Assembly (NCBI GenBank): GCA_001464335.1
Contig: LNEV01000003.1
Coordinates: 62,001-126,000, forward strand
DNA: 64,000 nt
Source of the DNA: Rhizobiales bacterium Ga0077545
GTDB taxonomy: Bacteria; Pseudomonadota; Alphaproteobacteria; Rhizobiales; Methylopilaceae
Direction: 5' to 3'
Part shown: one piece after another, positions 17,355-26,364 of the stretch
How the letters are laid out: each line of letters opens with the position of its first letter
Numbering within the stretch: the stretch's first letter is position 1
The notes under the pieces: generated by a model
What the model saw: only the letters and a program-made list of their open reading frames with translations
What the model was told of the DNA's origin: nothing
Databases searched by the model: none
Position numbers and translations under genes: made by a program

Positions 17355-18238
17355 CGCGGCTTCGGCGCGGCCAGAAAATTGCCGCCGAAGGATTTGCCGA
17401 GCCTGGCCGGAACGAGCGCCCCCTTTTCGTCGAAGCGGAAGACGATGCGGTGCTGCGCGAGCTTGCGCGCGAGAAGCCAGGCGACGAGCGCACCGAGCGC
17501 GCAGCCCGCAAGGACATCGGACGGATAATGCGCGCCGGTCGCAAGGCGCGCGAAGCCGACCCAGAATCCCGCCGCGAGCAGGAATATCCGCAGACGCGGC
17601 ACAAGCAGCGCCACCGCGAACGCGAACGCCATGATCGACGTGGTGTGGCCGGACGGAAAACTCGCCCAGCTCGCATCCAGCGACAGGAAATCGAACGACA
17701 GCGATCCAACCTCGGCGAACTGGCTCGGGCGCGCCCGGCCAATCGCGTATTTCAGCAACGCGGCGATAATTCCGGCCAAGGCGACGGACGTAAAGACGTA
17801 AGCGGCGGTTGCTACGCGCAGCCAGTGATGGCGTCCTTTGCGCGGGCATTCATCGCGCAGGTCGCGCAGAAGGCTGAACAGAACGACAAGCGCGCAACCG
17901 ATCAGCGTCCACTCGCATTTTCCGATTTCGTTGAAAAAGCCGAACATCGGCATCAGGGAAGCCGGCATCGAGCCCTGCCAGTCCTTGAGATGCGGATCGA
18001 GCACAAGCGTGAACAGGCCAAGCGCAGTCAGGAACGCCGCCAGCGCATTGGCGATGAAGCAGATGTCGTAAGGGATGACCCGAAAGCGCAGATCGCGGCT
18101 GCGCGAGCGCAGAAAGGCCCGCGCTCCGGCGGCGTTGAGGGCGATCCGCGCCGAGGACGCGCGTGCGCCGCGCCGAACGGCATCGACCATCCGCAGCCCG
18201 GCAGCCGCGTGCGGCCTCCCCCATGCGTTGTCGCTCAT
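17351..18238 (-). CDS. PAP2 superfamily membrane phosphatase
   Basis: A 295-residue membrane protein with about five to six hydrophobic helices and the three PAP2 phosphatase motifs: KYAIGRARP (motif C1), PSGHTTS (C2, catalytic His) and [15 protein letters not shown] (C3). Enzymes of this fold dephosphorylate lipid phosphates such as phosphatidic acid, phosphatidylglycerophosphate or undecaprenyl pyrophosphate, with the active site on the periplasmic face. The start at 18238 follows GGGGGAAG. The C-terminal 40 residues are cytoplasm-like and unusual in being extended. Its stop overlaps the hisS stop by two bases. Confidence 0.9.
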   Translation of the reverse strand: MSDNAWGRPHAAAGLRMVDAVRRGARASSARIALNAAGARAFLRSRSRDLRFRVIPYDICFIANALAAFLTALGLFTLVLDPHLKDWQGSMPASLMPMFGFFNEIGKCEWTLIGCALVVLFSLLRDLRDECPRKGRHHWLRVATAAYVFTSVALAGIIAALLKYAIGRARPSQFAEVGSLSFDFLSLDASWASFPSGHTTSIMAFAFAVALLVPRLRIFLLAAGFWVGFARLATGAHYPSDVLAGCALGALVAWLLARKLAQHRIVFRFDEKGALVPARLGKSFGGNFLAAPKPR

Positions 18239-18326
18239 GCTTCCCCCAGCCACGACCCGGTCTGTGGATGCACAAGCTATGTTACATCTGAGTGATAGAG
18301 AACCCTTGAGGTGCCTGTCGCGCCGG

Positions 18327-19376
18327 TTACGGTGCCGGATTCCTGTGAATCTGGTGGATTTCTGCGATGCGGGCTTCGATGTCTGGCGTGATCGTCACCG
18401 CGTGCGAGGCGATGTCGGTCTTCAATTGCTCCATCGTCGTCGCGCCGATGATGTTCGACGTCACGAACGGGCGGGACGTCACGAAGGCCAGAGCAAGCTG
18501 CGCGGGATCGAGATCAACCTCTTTGGCCAGCGCCACATATTTGCGGATAGCCTCTTCGGCGCCCGGCTTCTCGTAACGCTGGCCGCGTTGGAAAAGCGTC
18601 GTGCGGGCACCGGCCGGCCGTGCGCCGTCGAGATATTTTCCGGTGAGATAGCCCTGTCCGAGAGGCGAATAGGCCAGAAGCCCGACATCTTCACGCTCAT
18701 GGAATTCCGACAGCCCGTCCTCATAGGTGCGGTTGATCAGGCTGTACGCATTCTGCACCGACACGACGCGCGGGCCGCCGCTTTTTTCGGCCGCGGAAAG
18801 AAAGCGCGACAGGCCCCAGGCCGTCTCGTTGGAAAGGCCGATATGGCGCACCTTGCCGGCCTTCACGAGACCATTCAGCGCCTCCAGCGTTTCCTCGATC
18901 GGCACTTCCGGCGCCTTGTTGGCCGATTCCGCTCTTTCCGTCGATCCGAACATCGGGATCAGGCGGTCGGGCCAATGGATCTGGTAGAGATCCACGTAAT
19001 CGGTGTTCAGGCGCTTCAGCGATCCGTCGATGGCAAATTCGATGTTCTTTTTGTCGAGAACCGGCATCTCGCCGCCATCGCGGAACCAGGTCGCCTCGCT
19101 GCGGCCGACAACCTTGGTGGCCAGCACGACACGGTCGCGCCCGCCGCGCGCTTTCAGCCATGAGCCGATGATGCGCTCGGTCGAGCCGGCCGTCTCGGGC
19201 CTCGGCGGAATGGCGTACAGCTCGGCGGTGTCGATGAAATTGACGCCCTGATCGAGCGCGTAATCGAGCTGCTCATGGCCTTCAGCCTCGGTGTTCTGCT
19301 GCCCCCAGGTCATCGTGCCGAGGCAGATGGAGGAGACCTTCACATCGGTGTTTCCGAGGCGGCGCTGGTCGATCAT
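18327..19376 (-). CDS. tas: NADP-dependent aldo/keto reductase, Tas-like
   Basis: A 349-residue TIM-barrel aldo/keto reductase that closely follows the Escherichia coli Tas pattern. It has LGTMTWGQQNTEAEGHEQLDYA near residue 20, FIDTAELYAIPPRPET (catalytic Asp and Tyr), a catalytic Lys in LATKVVGR, DLYQIHWPDR (His), and a C-terminal GATTMEQLKT cofactor-binding segment. The ATG at 19376 follows AAGGA; a longer in-frame opening to 19478 has no family similarity. The physiological substrate of Tas is unsettled. The gene stands alone between the PAP2 and DUF1272 genes. Confidence 0.93.
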   Translation of the reverse strand: MIDQRRLGNTDVKVSSICLGTMTWGQQNTEAEGHEQLDYALDQGVNFIDTAELYAIPPRPETAGSTERIIGSWLKARGGRDRVVLATKVVGRSEATWFRDGGEMPVLDKKNIEFAIDGSLKRLNTDYVDLYQIHWPDRLIPMFGSTERAESANKAPEVPIEETLEALNGLVKAGKVRHIGLSNETAWGLSRFLSAAEKSGGPRVVSVQNAYSLINRTYEDGLSEFHEREDVGLLAYSPLGQGYLTGKYLDGARPAGARTTLFQRGQRYEKPGAEEAIRKYVALAKEVDLDPAQLALAFVTSRPFVTSNIIGATTMEQLKTDIASHAVTITPDIEARIAEIHQIHRNPAP

Positions 19377-19551
19377 GAAATGTCCTTGCGAAAGATGTCC
19401 GGCGGCACGCCCGAAAGCGGCCTCATGCGGCGGGAGAAAAACGTGGTGTGCCCGCAGGACATACGTTCGAGCTTCCAAAATTCAAGCCGGAGGAAGGTCG
19501 ACCTGACGCTGGCACGGAACTTGATGCAGAACGACAGCTGGAGGAGGTGTT

Positions 19552-19800
19552 ATGGCTCTGGAACTGAGACCCAATTGCGAATGCTGCGACCGCGATCTGC
19601 CGCCCGACAGCACGACGGCCGTCATCTGCTCGTTCGAATGCACCTTCTGTGCGGAATGTGCGACGCAGGTGCTGAAAGGCGCCTGCCCCAATTGCGGTGG
19701 CGAACTTGTACGGCGGCCCATTCGCCCCGCCTCGAAGCTCGCGAACAATCCGCCCTCGACAAAACGCGTGCTCAAGGCCGAAGGCTGCGCGGCCGCGTGA
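19552..19800 (+). CDS. DUF1272 domain-containing zinc-ribbon-like protein
   Basis: An 82-residue protein with eight Cys arranged as CECC, CSFEC, CAEC and CPNC within residues 9-57, which fits two metal (probably zinc) knuckles of the DUF1272 family. A strong GGAGGAGG ribosome-binding site precedes the ATG. It converges with the COG0523 operon (10 bp gap), whose promoter carries a Zur box. Function not established. Confidence 0.88.
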   Translation: MALELRPNCECCDRDLPPDSTTAVICSFECTFCAECATQVLKGACPNCGGELVRRPIRPASKLANNPPSTKRVLKAEGCAAA

Positions 19801-19810
19801 GGCCGCCCGA

Positions 19811-20086
19811 TCAGCGCAGCAGTGCGAGCGCAGCGGTGATGTCTTCGTCGGCGACATAGGACATCGCCTTCGACATCTTGGCGGCACGCGTGCGCTCGCC
19901 CTTGCGCATCACCAGAATGAAGGTTTCCGCCCCGCCCGGGCAGGCGGGATCGCCGCAATCGATCTGGCTGACGGTGACGGCATCTTCTTCGCCCAGCGCA
20001 AGCGCCGCGCGGACATCCGCGGCGATGCGTCTGGATATTTCGGACGAGGCGCCGTCGCGGCGACGGCCGAGGCTGAACAGACCCAT
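19811..20086 (-). CDS. Small conserved protein downstream of the COG0523 GTPase
   Basis: A 91-residue soluble protein starting MGLFSLGRRR, with a central QIDCGDPACPGGAETFILVMRKG segment containing two Cys and one Asp in a possible metal or redox site. I have seen this pattern next to CobW/COG0523 genes in alphaproteobacteria but know no function for it. The ATG at 20086 lies 14 bp after the COG0523 stop, so the two are almost surely co-transcribed from the Zur-box promoter. A longer in-frame opening to 20197 overlaps the upstream gene and is rejected. Confidence 0.72.
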   Translation of the reverse strand: MGLFSLGRRRDGASSEISRRIAADVRAALALGEEDAVTVSQIDCGDPACPGGAETFILVMRKGERTRAAKMSKAMSYVADEDITAALALLR

Positions 20087-20100
20087 AAGCGCTTTATCGC

Positions 20101-21315
20101 TCAACTGTCCCCGTTCGGCCAGACGGGGAACGGATCGGACAGGTTCACATCTTTCTGGGCATCGTAGCGCGACGGATCGGCCGGGCCGTGCAGGCACGCA
20201 TCGAGCGCGGCGCGCATGGCCGCTTCATCCATGCTTTGCCCGATGAAAACGAGCTCCTGGCGCCGGTCTCCCCAGCCGTTGACCCAGTGGCGGCGCACGA
20301 GCTGCTGCCATTCCTCATTGCGGGGCCATTGCTCCCTGGGCACCGCCGCCCACCACGAACCGAGCGGGCCGGTGCGGCAGACCGCGCCTGCAATCGACAA
20401 TTCGCCGACCCATCTGGGCCGCGTCGCAAGCCAGAAATGGCCTTTGGCGCGGATCAGGCCCGGCCATGAGCCGTCGAGGAAGCGCCGGAACTTCGCCGGA
20501 TGAAACGGCCGCCGCGCCCGGTAGACGAAACTGCCGATGCCGTATTCCTCGGTTTCGGGCACATGGCTGGCGTAGCCGTAAAGCTCCTTGGCCCAGAGCG
20601 GATGGGCGCTGGCTTTTTCGTGGTCGAACAGGCCGGTGCCGAGAATGTCCGCAAGGGGCACCTTTCCGAAATCGGCTTCGATGAGCCGCGCATCCTGATT
20701 GAGCGCGCGGGCGATGGCGCGAGTGTGCGCACGCGCCTCTTGCCCGGCATCGCCCGCTTTGTTGAGGACGATGAGATCGGAGAATTCGATCTGGTCGGTC
20801 AACAGATCGATCAGCGTGCGCTCGTCGTCCTCGCCGAGGCTTTCGCCGCGCTGCTCCAGGCTTTCGATCTTCGTGAAATCCTTCGGCAGATTGATCGCGT
20901 CCACCACTGTCACCATCGCGTCGAGCCGCGCCACATCGTCCAGCGCAAACCCCTCCTCGTCGCGAAACGAAAACGTGGCGGCGACCGGAAGCGGCTCGGA
21001 AATGCCCGTGGATTCGATGACGATGGCATCGAACCGCCCGAGCCCCGCAAGGCGGCGCACCTCGACACGCAGATCGTCGCGCAGCGTGCAGCAGATGCAC
21101 CCATTGGTCATTTCGACCATGCTCTCGTCCGCGCGGGTGAAGCCGGCATCGCCCGCGCGCACAAGGTCGGCGTCGATGTTGACCTCCGACATGTCGTTGA
21201 CGATGACTGCGATGCGGCGGCCCTCGCGGTTGGCGAGAATGTGGTTGAGGAGCGTCGTCTTCCCGGCGCCGAGAAAGCCGGACAGGACGGTGACGGGGAT
21301 GCGTGTGTCTGTCAT
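20101..21315 (-). CDS. COG0523 (CobW/ZigA-type) zinc-related GTPase metallochaperone
   Basis: A 404-residue G3E GTPase. Walker A is GFLGAGKT (13-20), the metal-binding CxCC motif is GCICC (72-76), the switch/Walker B region is [24 protein letters not shown] follows, and the base-specifying motif is NKAG. The C-terminal domain (from about 250) carries His-rich elements of the CobW_C type. The ATG at 21315 begins 7 bp from a near-consensus Zur box (21322-21336), so the protein is predicted to be made when zinc is scarce and to deliver zinc to priority clients, as for ZigA and YeiR-like members. The upstream in-frame extension to 21417 would run through the operator and is rejected. Confidence 0.93.
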   Translation of the reverse strand: MTDTRIPVTVLSGFLGAGKTTLLNHILANREGRRIAVIVNDMSEVNIDADLVRAGDAGFTRADESMVEMTNGCICCTLRDDLRVEVRRLAGLGRFDAIVIESTGISEPLPVAATFSFRDEEGFALDDVARLDAMVTVVDAINLPKDFTKIESLEQRGESLGEDDERTLIDLLTDQIEFSDLIVLNKAGDAGQEARAHTRAIARALNQDARLIEADFGKVPLADILGTGLFDHEKASAHPLWAKELYGYASHVPETEEYGIGSFVYRARRPFHPAKFRRFLDGSWPGLIRAKGHFWLATRPRWVGELSIAGAVCRTGPLGSWWAAVPREQWPRNEEWQQLVRRHWVNGWGDRRQELVFIGQSMDEAAMRAALDACLHGPADPSRYDAQKDVNLSDPFPVWPNGDS

Positions 21316-21321
21316 GCTAAT

Positions 21322-21336
21322 TGTTATGTTATAACA
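21322..21336. promoter_or_regulatory. Zur box
   Basis: The 15 bp TGTTATGTTATAACA differs at one defined position from the proteobacterial Zur core TGTTATANTATAACA and contains the perfect palindrome ATGTTATAACAT shifted by one base. It starts 7 bp upstream of the COG0523 ATG and 84 bp upstream of hisZ, so it can repress the former and might affect the latter. Confidence 0.8.
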
Positions 21337-21371
21337 TCTCACTATAGTCAAGTGGATGATTAAAGGGTCAC

Positions 21372-21401
21372 TTGCAGAAATTTCTGGACTTTCATTATAC
21401 A
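21372..21401 (+). promoter_or_regulatory. Candidate hisZ promoter with a very short leader
   Basis: TTGCAG (21372-21377) and TATACA (21396-21401) are separated by 18 bp. Initiation about 7 bp downstream would leave a 5' leader of only 10-13 nt before the hisZ ATG at 21420, which has no clear ribosome-binding site. The match to consensus is moderate (4 of 6 in each hexamer). Confidence 0.45.
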
Positions 21402-21419
21402 AATGCATATCTGACATTC

Positions 21420-22796
21420 ATGAACGCTGAGCCAGACATTTCCGCACGCGCCCTGGCGGCGCTTCGCGAGCGCACCGGCCTCACCCAGGCTGCCGCCGCC
21501 GCCGAGATCGGCGTGTCGCAGGCGACCTATTCGCGCTGGGAAAAGGAAAACAACGAGCCGACCGGCGCCGCGCGCCGCGCGCTTGCCGATTGGGTTATCC
21601 GCCGGTCGCAGGGCGCGGGCGTGCCAAGCCTCGCTTATCCGGTGCGGCTCGGCATCTCGGACCCGGAAAAGGCATCCGAGCTTGCCGCCATTCTCGGCAC
21701 AGCGGGCTATGCGCGCGTCGAGCCGCCGATCCTGCAGCCCGCCGGCCCGTTTCTGGATGTTTCGGGCGAAGACCTGCGCCGCCGCATGTTTCTGACGTCC
21801 GACGGCGAAGGTAACGAACTGTGCCTGCGCCCCGATCTGACGATTCCGACCGCGCGTATGCACTTGGCCGGTGCCGATGCCGGACGCGAGGCCGCCTACT
21901 TCTATCTCGGCCCGGTGTTTCGCCAGCGCGAGACCGGCAGCGGCGAGGTGCAGCAGGCGGGCATCGAGATTTTCGGGCGGCTGGAACGCGAAGCCACGGA
22001 AGCCGAAATCGTCGCCCGCAGCGCCGAGGCCATCAAGCTGTATGGCATTACGGATGCGAAACTGACGCTCGGCGACCGCGCGCTGTTCACCGCCTTCATC
22101 GAGGAACTAGCCATACCCGCTGCCTGGCGCCGCCGCTTGATGCGCGACATCGCGCGCCAGAGCGGCCTTGGCCGCGACCTCGCCGCCCTCGCCCCGGCGA
22201 CGAACGGCGATGCGGAGCACACCGCTTTCCTCGCCGCGCTCGACGGCGCGGACCCCAAAGCCGCGAAGGCCGTAGTGGAAGACATGCTCGCAATCGCCGG
22301 CATCAGCCAGGTCGGCGGACGCACGGTGAGCGATATCGCCGAACGCTTTCTCGAACAGGCGCGGCTGCGCGCCTCGGCGTCGCTGTCGGAAGACACCCAC
22401 AAGGCCTTGAGCGACTTTCTGACCGTGGAAAGCGATCCGGCCAGTGCGCTGGGGGAGCTGAGAAACGTCATTGCCCGCGCACGCACATCCGGCGCGGCGA
22501 CGAAGGACACCTCCGCGCTCGATACGCTGCTCGACGGCTTTGCGCGCCGCAACACGCTTCTTGCCGAACGCGGCGTCGATCTCAAGACTGCGACCTTCTC
22601 GGCCGCGTTCGGGCGCCAGCTCGATTATTACACCGGCCTCGTCTTCGAATTCCGCACCTCGCGGATTCCAAATCTCGGACCGCTCGTCGGCGGAGGACGC
22701 TATGACGGGCTTCTGTCGGCGCTCGGCGCGCCGAAGCCGGTGGCCGCCGTGGGCTGCGCGATGTTTGTCGAACGCATGACGGAGGCCGCATCATGA
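21420..22796 (+). CDS. hisZ: ATP phosphoribosyltransferase regulatory subunit HisZ with an N-terminal XRE HTH domain
   Basis: A 458-residue protein in two parts. Residues 9-60 form an XRE/Cro helix-turn-helix ([20 protein letters not shown] followed by ATYSRWEKE). From about residue 80 it is HisZ, the catalytically inactive HisRS paralogue that activates His[48 protein letters not shown], and the closing [15 protein letters not shown] and GGGRYDGL motifs. Ordinary alphaproteobacterial HisZ begins close to the VEPPILQP block, so about 75 residues are extra. The reading frame is continuous through the junction. hisG follows with a 4 bp ATGA overlap. An internal GTG near codon 68 could give a normal-length HisZ as an alternative start. 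Confidence 0.9.
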   Translation: MNAEPDISARALAALRERTGLTQAAAAAEIGVSQATYSRWEKENNEPTGAARRALADWVIRRSQGAGVPSLAYPVRLGISDPEKASELAAILGTAGYARVEPPILQPAGPFLDVSGEDLRRRMFLTSDGEGNELCLRPDLTIPTARMHLAGADAGREAAYFYLGPVFRQRETGSGEVQQAGIEIFGRLEREATEAEIVARSAEAIKLYGITDAKLTLGDRALFTAFIEELAIPAAWRRRLMRDIARQSGLGRDLAALAPATNGDAEHTAFLAALDGADPKAAKAVVEDMLAIAGISQVGGRTVSDIAERFLEQARLRASASLSEDTHKALSDFLTVESDPASALGELRNVIARARTSGAATKDTSALDTLLDGFARRNTLLAERGVDLKTATFSAAFGRQLDYYTGLVFEFRTSRIPNLGPLVGGGRYDGLLSALGAPKPVAAVGCAMFVERMTEAAS

Positions 22797-23773
22797 GCGA
22801 TCCGCTTCTTCTGTCCGTACCCTCCAAGGGCCGTCTTCAGGAAAACGCCTTCGCCTTCTTTGCGCAGGCCGGGCTTCCGGTTCTGCGGCCCGGCGGCGCC
22901 CGCGAATATCGCGGCGCGTTCGGTGGCCTCGACGGGGCGCAGATCCAGTTTCTCTCGGCCAGCGAGATCGCGCGCGAGCTCTCGCTCGGGAAGGTGCATC
23001 TCGGCGTCACCGGCGAGGACCTGATCCGCGAGGAAATTCCGCAGACCGACGAGCGCGTTCTTCTGCTGACGCCGCTCGGCTTCGGCCCGGCGAATGTGGT
23101 CGTCGCGGTTCCGCAGGCCTGGATCGATGTCCGCACGATGGCCGATCTCGACGATGTGGCCGCGCATTTCAGGGCGAAGTATGGACGCCCGCTGCGCGTC
23201 GCCACCAAGTACATCACGCTGACGCGCACCTTCTTCGCCCAGCACGGGCTCGGCGATTACCGCATCGTGGAAAGCCTTGGAGCCACCGAAGGCGCCCCCG
23301 CCTCCGGCACCGCGGACATCATCGTCGACATCACGACGACCGGCTCGACGCTTGCCGCCAATGCGCTGAAAATTCTCGATGACGGCCTGATCCTGAAAAG
23401 CGAGGCCAATCTTGTTGCCTCGCTGCGCGCCGACTGGAACCCTGTTGCGCGCGATGCGGCCCGGACCATACTCGCCCGCCTCGGTGCCGCCGCACGCGCC
23501 CGCGCGGTGCAGGAGGTGAAGGCCTCGCCCAAGGGCGACCGGGCACGCATCGTCCGCGAAGCGGAGACGAATTTCGGCGCGACAGCCCCCTTCGGGATCG
23601 CGTCGGACGGCCCGCTCGTCCTGCATGTCCCGAAAAAGGCGATCTACCCGATTGCGGACTGGCTGACGGCGCTGGGTGCCGATACAATCTCGACGAGCAA
23701 TCTCGACGATGTTTTCCAGTCGGCGAACCCCCTGTTCGAGAAGCTCATCGGAGTGCTCCGGCAAGGTCCATGA
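22793..23773 (+). CDS. hisG: ATP phosphoribosyltransferase catalytic subunit
   Basis: A 326-residue enzyme for the first step of histidine biosynthesis, joining ATP and PRPP. Typical segments are [10 protein letters not shown] at the N-terminus, [20 protein letters not shown], and the phosphate-binding [16 protein letters not shown] around residue 170. The presence of hisZ directly upstream (ATGA overlap) indicates the HisZ-dependent form, whose feedback control by histidine needs the HisZ partner. It overlaps the next gene (marC family) by 4 bp as well, so the three genes form a tightly coupled operon. Confidence 0.95.
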   Translation: MSDPLLLSVPSKGRLQENAFAFFAQAGLPVLRPGGAREYRGAFGGLDGAQIQFLSASEIARELSLGKVHLGVTGEDLIREEIPQTDERVLLLTPLGFGPANVVVAVPQAWIDVRTMADLDDVAAHFRAKYGRPLRVATKYITLTRTFFAQHGLGDYRIVESLGATEGAPASGTADIIVDITTTGSTLAANALKILDDGLILKSEANLVASLRADWNPVARDAARTILARLGAAARARAVQEVKASPKGDRARIVREAETNFGATAPFGIASDGPLVLHVPKKAIYPIADWLTALGADTISTSNLDDVFQSANPLFEKLIGVLRQGP

Positions 23774-24402
23774 TCCCGCTGCTGCAGGAACGGCTCTCGG
23801 AATTCGTGACCCTTTGGGTTGTGATCGACCCGATCGGCTCCTTGCCCGTTTTTCTTGCCGTCGCCGCCTCCCGCTCCGAAACGGACTGCCGGGTCATCGC
23901 GCTCCATTCGGTGCTGGCCGCGTTCGGCGTCCTTGTTTTCTTCATCGTCGCGGGACAGCTTCTCCTGCCCGCTCTCGGTGTTCCGCTCACCGCCTTCCAG
24001 ATCGCGGGCGGCATCGTGCTTTTCCTGTTCGCGCTCTCGATGATCTTCGGGCCATCCAAGGTCGACGAGGACGAGAGCCTCGCCCGGCAATCCCCGCGTC
24101 AGGCCGCGATCTTTCCGCTCGCCATTCCCGCGATCGCCAGCCCCGGCGCCATGCTCGCGGTGGTTCTTCTCACAAACGATGCCCGCGACGATCTTCCCGA
24201 TCAGGCCATGACCGTCGGCGTCGTGATCGTCGTGCTTGCGGCCCAGTATGTGCTTTTCCGCCTGGCCCGCCCGATCGAGCGGCGGATCGGCGGAGCCGGA
24301 ACGAGCGTGCTGAGCCGGGTGATGGGCACCATCCTGGCATCGGTCGCGGTGACCGAGGTTCTCGACGGGGTTTCGACCTGGCTGAAACTGCCTTTGCCCT
24401 GA
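23770..24402 (+). CDS. MarC family (UPF0056) membrane protein
   Basis: A 210-residue integral membrane protein with six predicted helices. The MarC-family motifs are [15 protein letters not shown] near residue 20, [16 protein letters not shown] near residue 75 and [20 protein letters not shown] near residue 115. The family was named for the mar locus, but a role in multidrug resistance was not upheld; some members are proposed amino acid exporters. Its 4 bp overlap with hisG places it in the histidine operon, which would fit a metabolite exporter, but this is inference. Confidence 0.9.
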   Translation: MIPLLQERLSEFVTLWVVIDPIGSLPVFLAVAASRSETDCRVIALHSVLAAFGVLVFFIVAGQLLLPALGVPLTAFQIAGGIVLFLFALSMIFGPSKVDEDESLARQSPRQAAIFPLAIPAIASPGAMLAVVLLTNDARDDLPDQAMTVGVVIVVLAAQYVLFRLARPIERRIGGAGTSVLSRVMGTILASVAVTEVLDGVSTWLKLPLP

Positions 24403-24410
24403 GCTGAGGT

Positions 24411-26045
24411 TCAGACCAGCGCGCCCAGGCGCAGCACATCGATCAGATGGCCGGACAGCCTGAGCGACAGGGCCACCAGCGTCATGGTCGGTGAATCGCT
24501 GCCGGATGTCGGGAAAACCGAACTTCCCGCGATGAAAAGATTTTGCGTTCCGTGGACCCGGCAGTCGGTGTCGACCACGCCCGCGCGCGGGTCGCTCGCC
24601 ATCCGTGTCGTGCCGATGTGATGCCAGCAGCCGCGCACATCGCTCTTCCAGCTTTCGTCATCGACCATGCGCCGCCGGATCATGAAGCCCTGCTTCTCAA
24701 GCGCACCGACGACGATTTCTTGCGTCCGCACGAAATTGAAATGGTCCCGTTCGCCGATCCGCCAGTCGACGCGCACCCGGTGGACGCCGAGCGGATCCGT
24801 CTTGTCGGACAGCAGGATGCGGCTGTCCGGGTTGGGCGCCTGCTCGATCACCGTTTCGAGATAGAAGTCGCGCCGGACGAATTTCGGATCGAGCCGATTG
24901 TCGAGCACCGACAGCATGGCCTTCGGCAGGGACGGGACAACCTTGCGAAGTTGCGAGGCCACTTCGAGCGCGATCCGGGACGACGACGTTCCGAACTTCG
25001 AGCGCCGCCTCAAATTCAGACGTATGGTCTGCAGCGCCCGATAGGCGGCCGATGTCGCGCCGAAATAGAGCGGAACGATATAGGTGCGCGAATTCGTCAG
25101 TCCCTCGCGTTGCTGTTCGGACGCCACGGGCGCGAAATGCGCCGCCATGCCGCGATTGGCCTGACGCAATTTCTTGCGCGCGAGGATGAGGCCATTGTCG
25201 TACAGCGGGCGGTGTCGGCTTTGTGCCGACAGGCGCACCACATTGATGCGCGCCGTCGGATGATCCATGAAATAGCGGCCGACCTGGTCGTGACCATTTC
25301 CAAGGCCGCATGTCTGGTTCTTGTTCGAGGCCAATAGCAGCCTGGCATTCTCGATGCCGCCCGTGGCAAGCACGACCAGTTTCGGCCGCACCTTGAACCT
25401 GACGCCGGACAGGGTTGCCGCTGCGATGGATGTTATTGTGGCGCTGTCGTTACTGCCGATGTCGGTGACATTGGCGTTGAGAATGATACGCACATTTCCG
25501 GCGCGCGCGAGATCTGTCCGATAGGCCTCGCCGAACCGGACCGGCGGGCTGAGACGGTTGATGACATTGCGGATGTTCTCCTCATCCAGCGGCATCAGGC
25601 CGGAATTCAGAGCGTCCAGCTCCTCGCACAGCCGTCCGGGATCGTAATCGTAGGAGCCGAGTTGCAGCAAATCGTGGCTTCGGCGGTAAAACGGATCGAG
25701 GTCGGTGCGGGAGATCGGCCAGCCGCTGTTCGGCACCCATGACCGCGTCTCGAAATCGATCAGATCGAGCGGGCGGCACCACCCGCCCCAGCAATTGGTG
25801 CTGCCGCCGAAGAACCGGGTGCGGCTCTCGTCCGGGCGGCAATAGCTGAACCCGATGTTCTCGCCCGAATAGAGCGCCTGGGTGTCGGGGTCGGGCTTGA
25901 GCCCGCCGCTTTCCAGCAGCACGACATCGACCGGCCGGTTGACGAACTGAAGCGCGATCGTAATGCCCGCCGCGCCCCCGCCGATGATGCAGATATCGGC
26001 GTCCAGCGACGTATCGTGCGGAAACTCACGCGCATCCAGAAGCAT
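24411..26045 (-). CDS. GMC-type FAD-dependent oxidoreductase
   Basis: A 544-residue flavoprotein. The N-terminal Rossmann motif is CIIGGGAAGITIALQF (residues 18-33), followed by a GGSTNCWGGW segment near the flavin. The C-terminal GMC_oxred_C domain carries the active-site HHIGTTRM (His pair) and NLFIAGSSVFPTSGSDSPT. There is no signal peptide. GMC enzymes oxidise alcohols, sugars or sterols, or act as FAD dehydrogenases with a cytochrome partner; none is adjacent here. Such stand-alone members are often found near polysaccharide genes, not evident here. It converges on marC with 8 bp between stop codons. Confidence 0.88.
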   Translation of the reverse strand: MLLDAREFPHDTSLDADICIIGGGAAGITIALQFVNRPVDVVLLESGGLKPDPDTQALYSGENIGFSYCRPDESRTRFFGGSTNCWGGWCRPLDLIDFETRSWVPNSGWPISRTDLDPFYRRSHDLLQLGSYDYDPGRLCEELDALNSGLMPLDEENIRNVINRLSPPVRFGEAYRTDLARAGNVRIILNANVTDIGSNDSATITSIAAATLSGVRFKVRPKLVVLATGGIENARLLLASNKNQTCGLGNGHDQVGRYFMDHPTARINVVRLSAQSRHRPLYDNGLILARKKLRQANRGMAAHFAPVASEQQREGLTNSRTYIVPLYFGATSAAYRALQTIRLNLRRRSKFGTSSSRIALEVASQLRKVVPSLPKAMLSVLDNRLDPKFVRRDFYLETVIEQAPNPDSRILLSDKTDPLGVHRVRVDWRIGERDHFNFVRTQEIVVGALEKQGFMIRRRMVDDESWKSDVRGCWHHIGTTRMASDPRAGVVDTDCRVHGTQNLFIAGSSVFPTSGSDSPTMTLVALSLRLSGHLIDVLRLGALV

Positions 26046-26364
26046 CAGATTTCCCCGCCGCTCCCGGCTCCCCCATCCCCCGACAGGAGTACTCTATGTA
26101 AACTCGCAAAAGTTGCGAGACCGAATACTTTACAATCCAGCCTGTTTATTAGGCAACGGAAACAAAAGATAAGCGATAGAAATAACGGATAACCCGACTG
26201 GGCGGTTTTTACTTTATTTCCCAGCCGATCAGAATGCTTCTGCATCCCCCGGCAAGACACCCGCCGAAGCGGGCCTTTCCAGAACGTCTTGTCCGGCGCT
26301 TCCAAGCACCGGACGCTTTCCAAAGCAGCGGCGACGCGGCCGTCAGGCCGATCCTGGGGCCGTT
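26046..26364. other. AT-richer intergenic region upstream of the GMC oxidoreductase gene
   Basis: This 319 bp gap is noticeably less GC-rich than its surroundings between about 26090 and 26220. It holds a perfect hairpin or operator CTCGCAA-AAG-TTGCGAG at 26103-26119, 58 bp upstream of the GMC gene start. An open stretch on the minus strand (26045-26323) has no coding character. I see no known RNA. Confidence 0.5.
26103..26119. promoter_or_regulatory. Palindrome CTCGCAA-N3-TTGCGAG upstream of the GMC gene
   Basis: Perfect 7 bp inverted repeat with 3 bp spacer in a non-coding, AT-rich stretch. It could be an operator or a short hairpin in the GMC gene leader. No regulator gene is adjacent. 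Confidence 0.45.

Noticed and set aside
26045-26323. A 92-codon minus-strand frame upstream of the GMC gene
   Set aside because: It spans an AT-rich promoter-like stretch, ends against the GMC start, and has no ribosome-binding site or recognisable motif.
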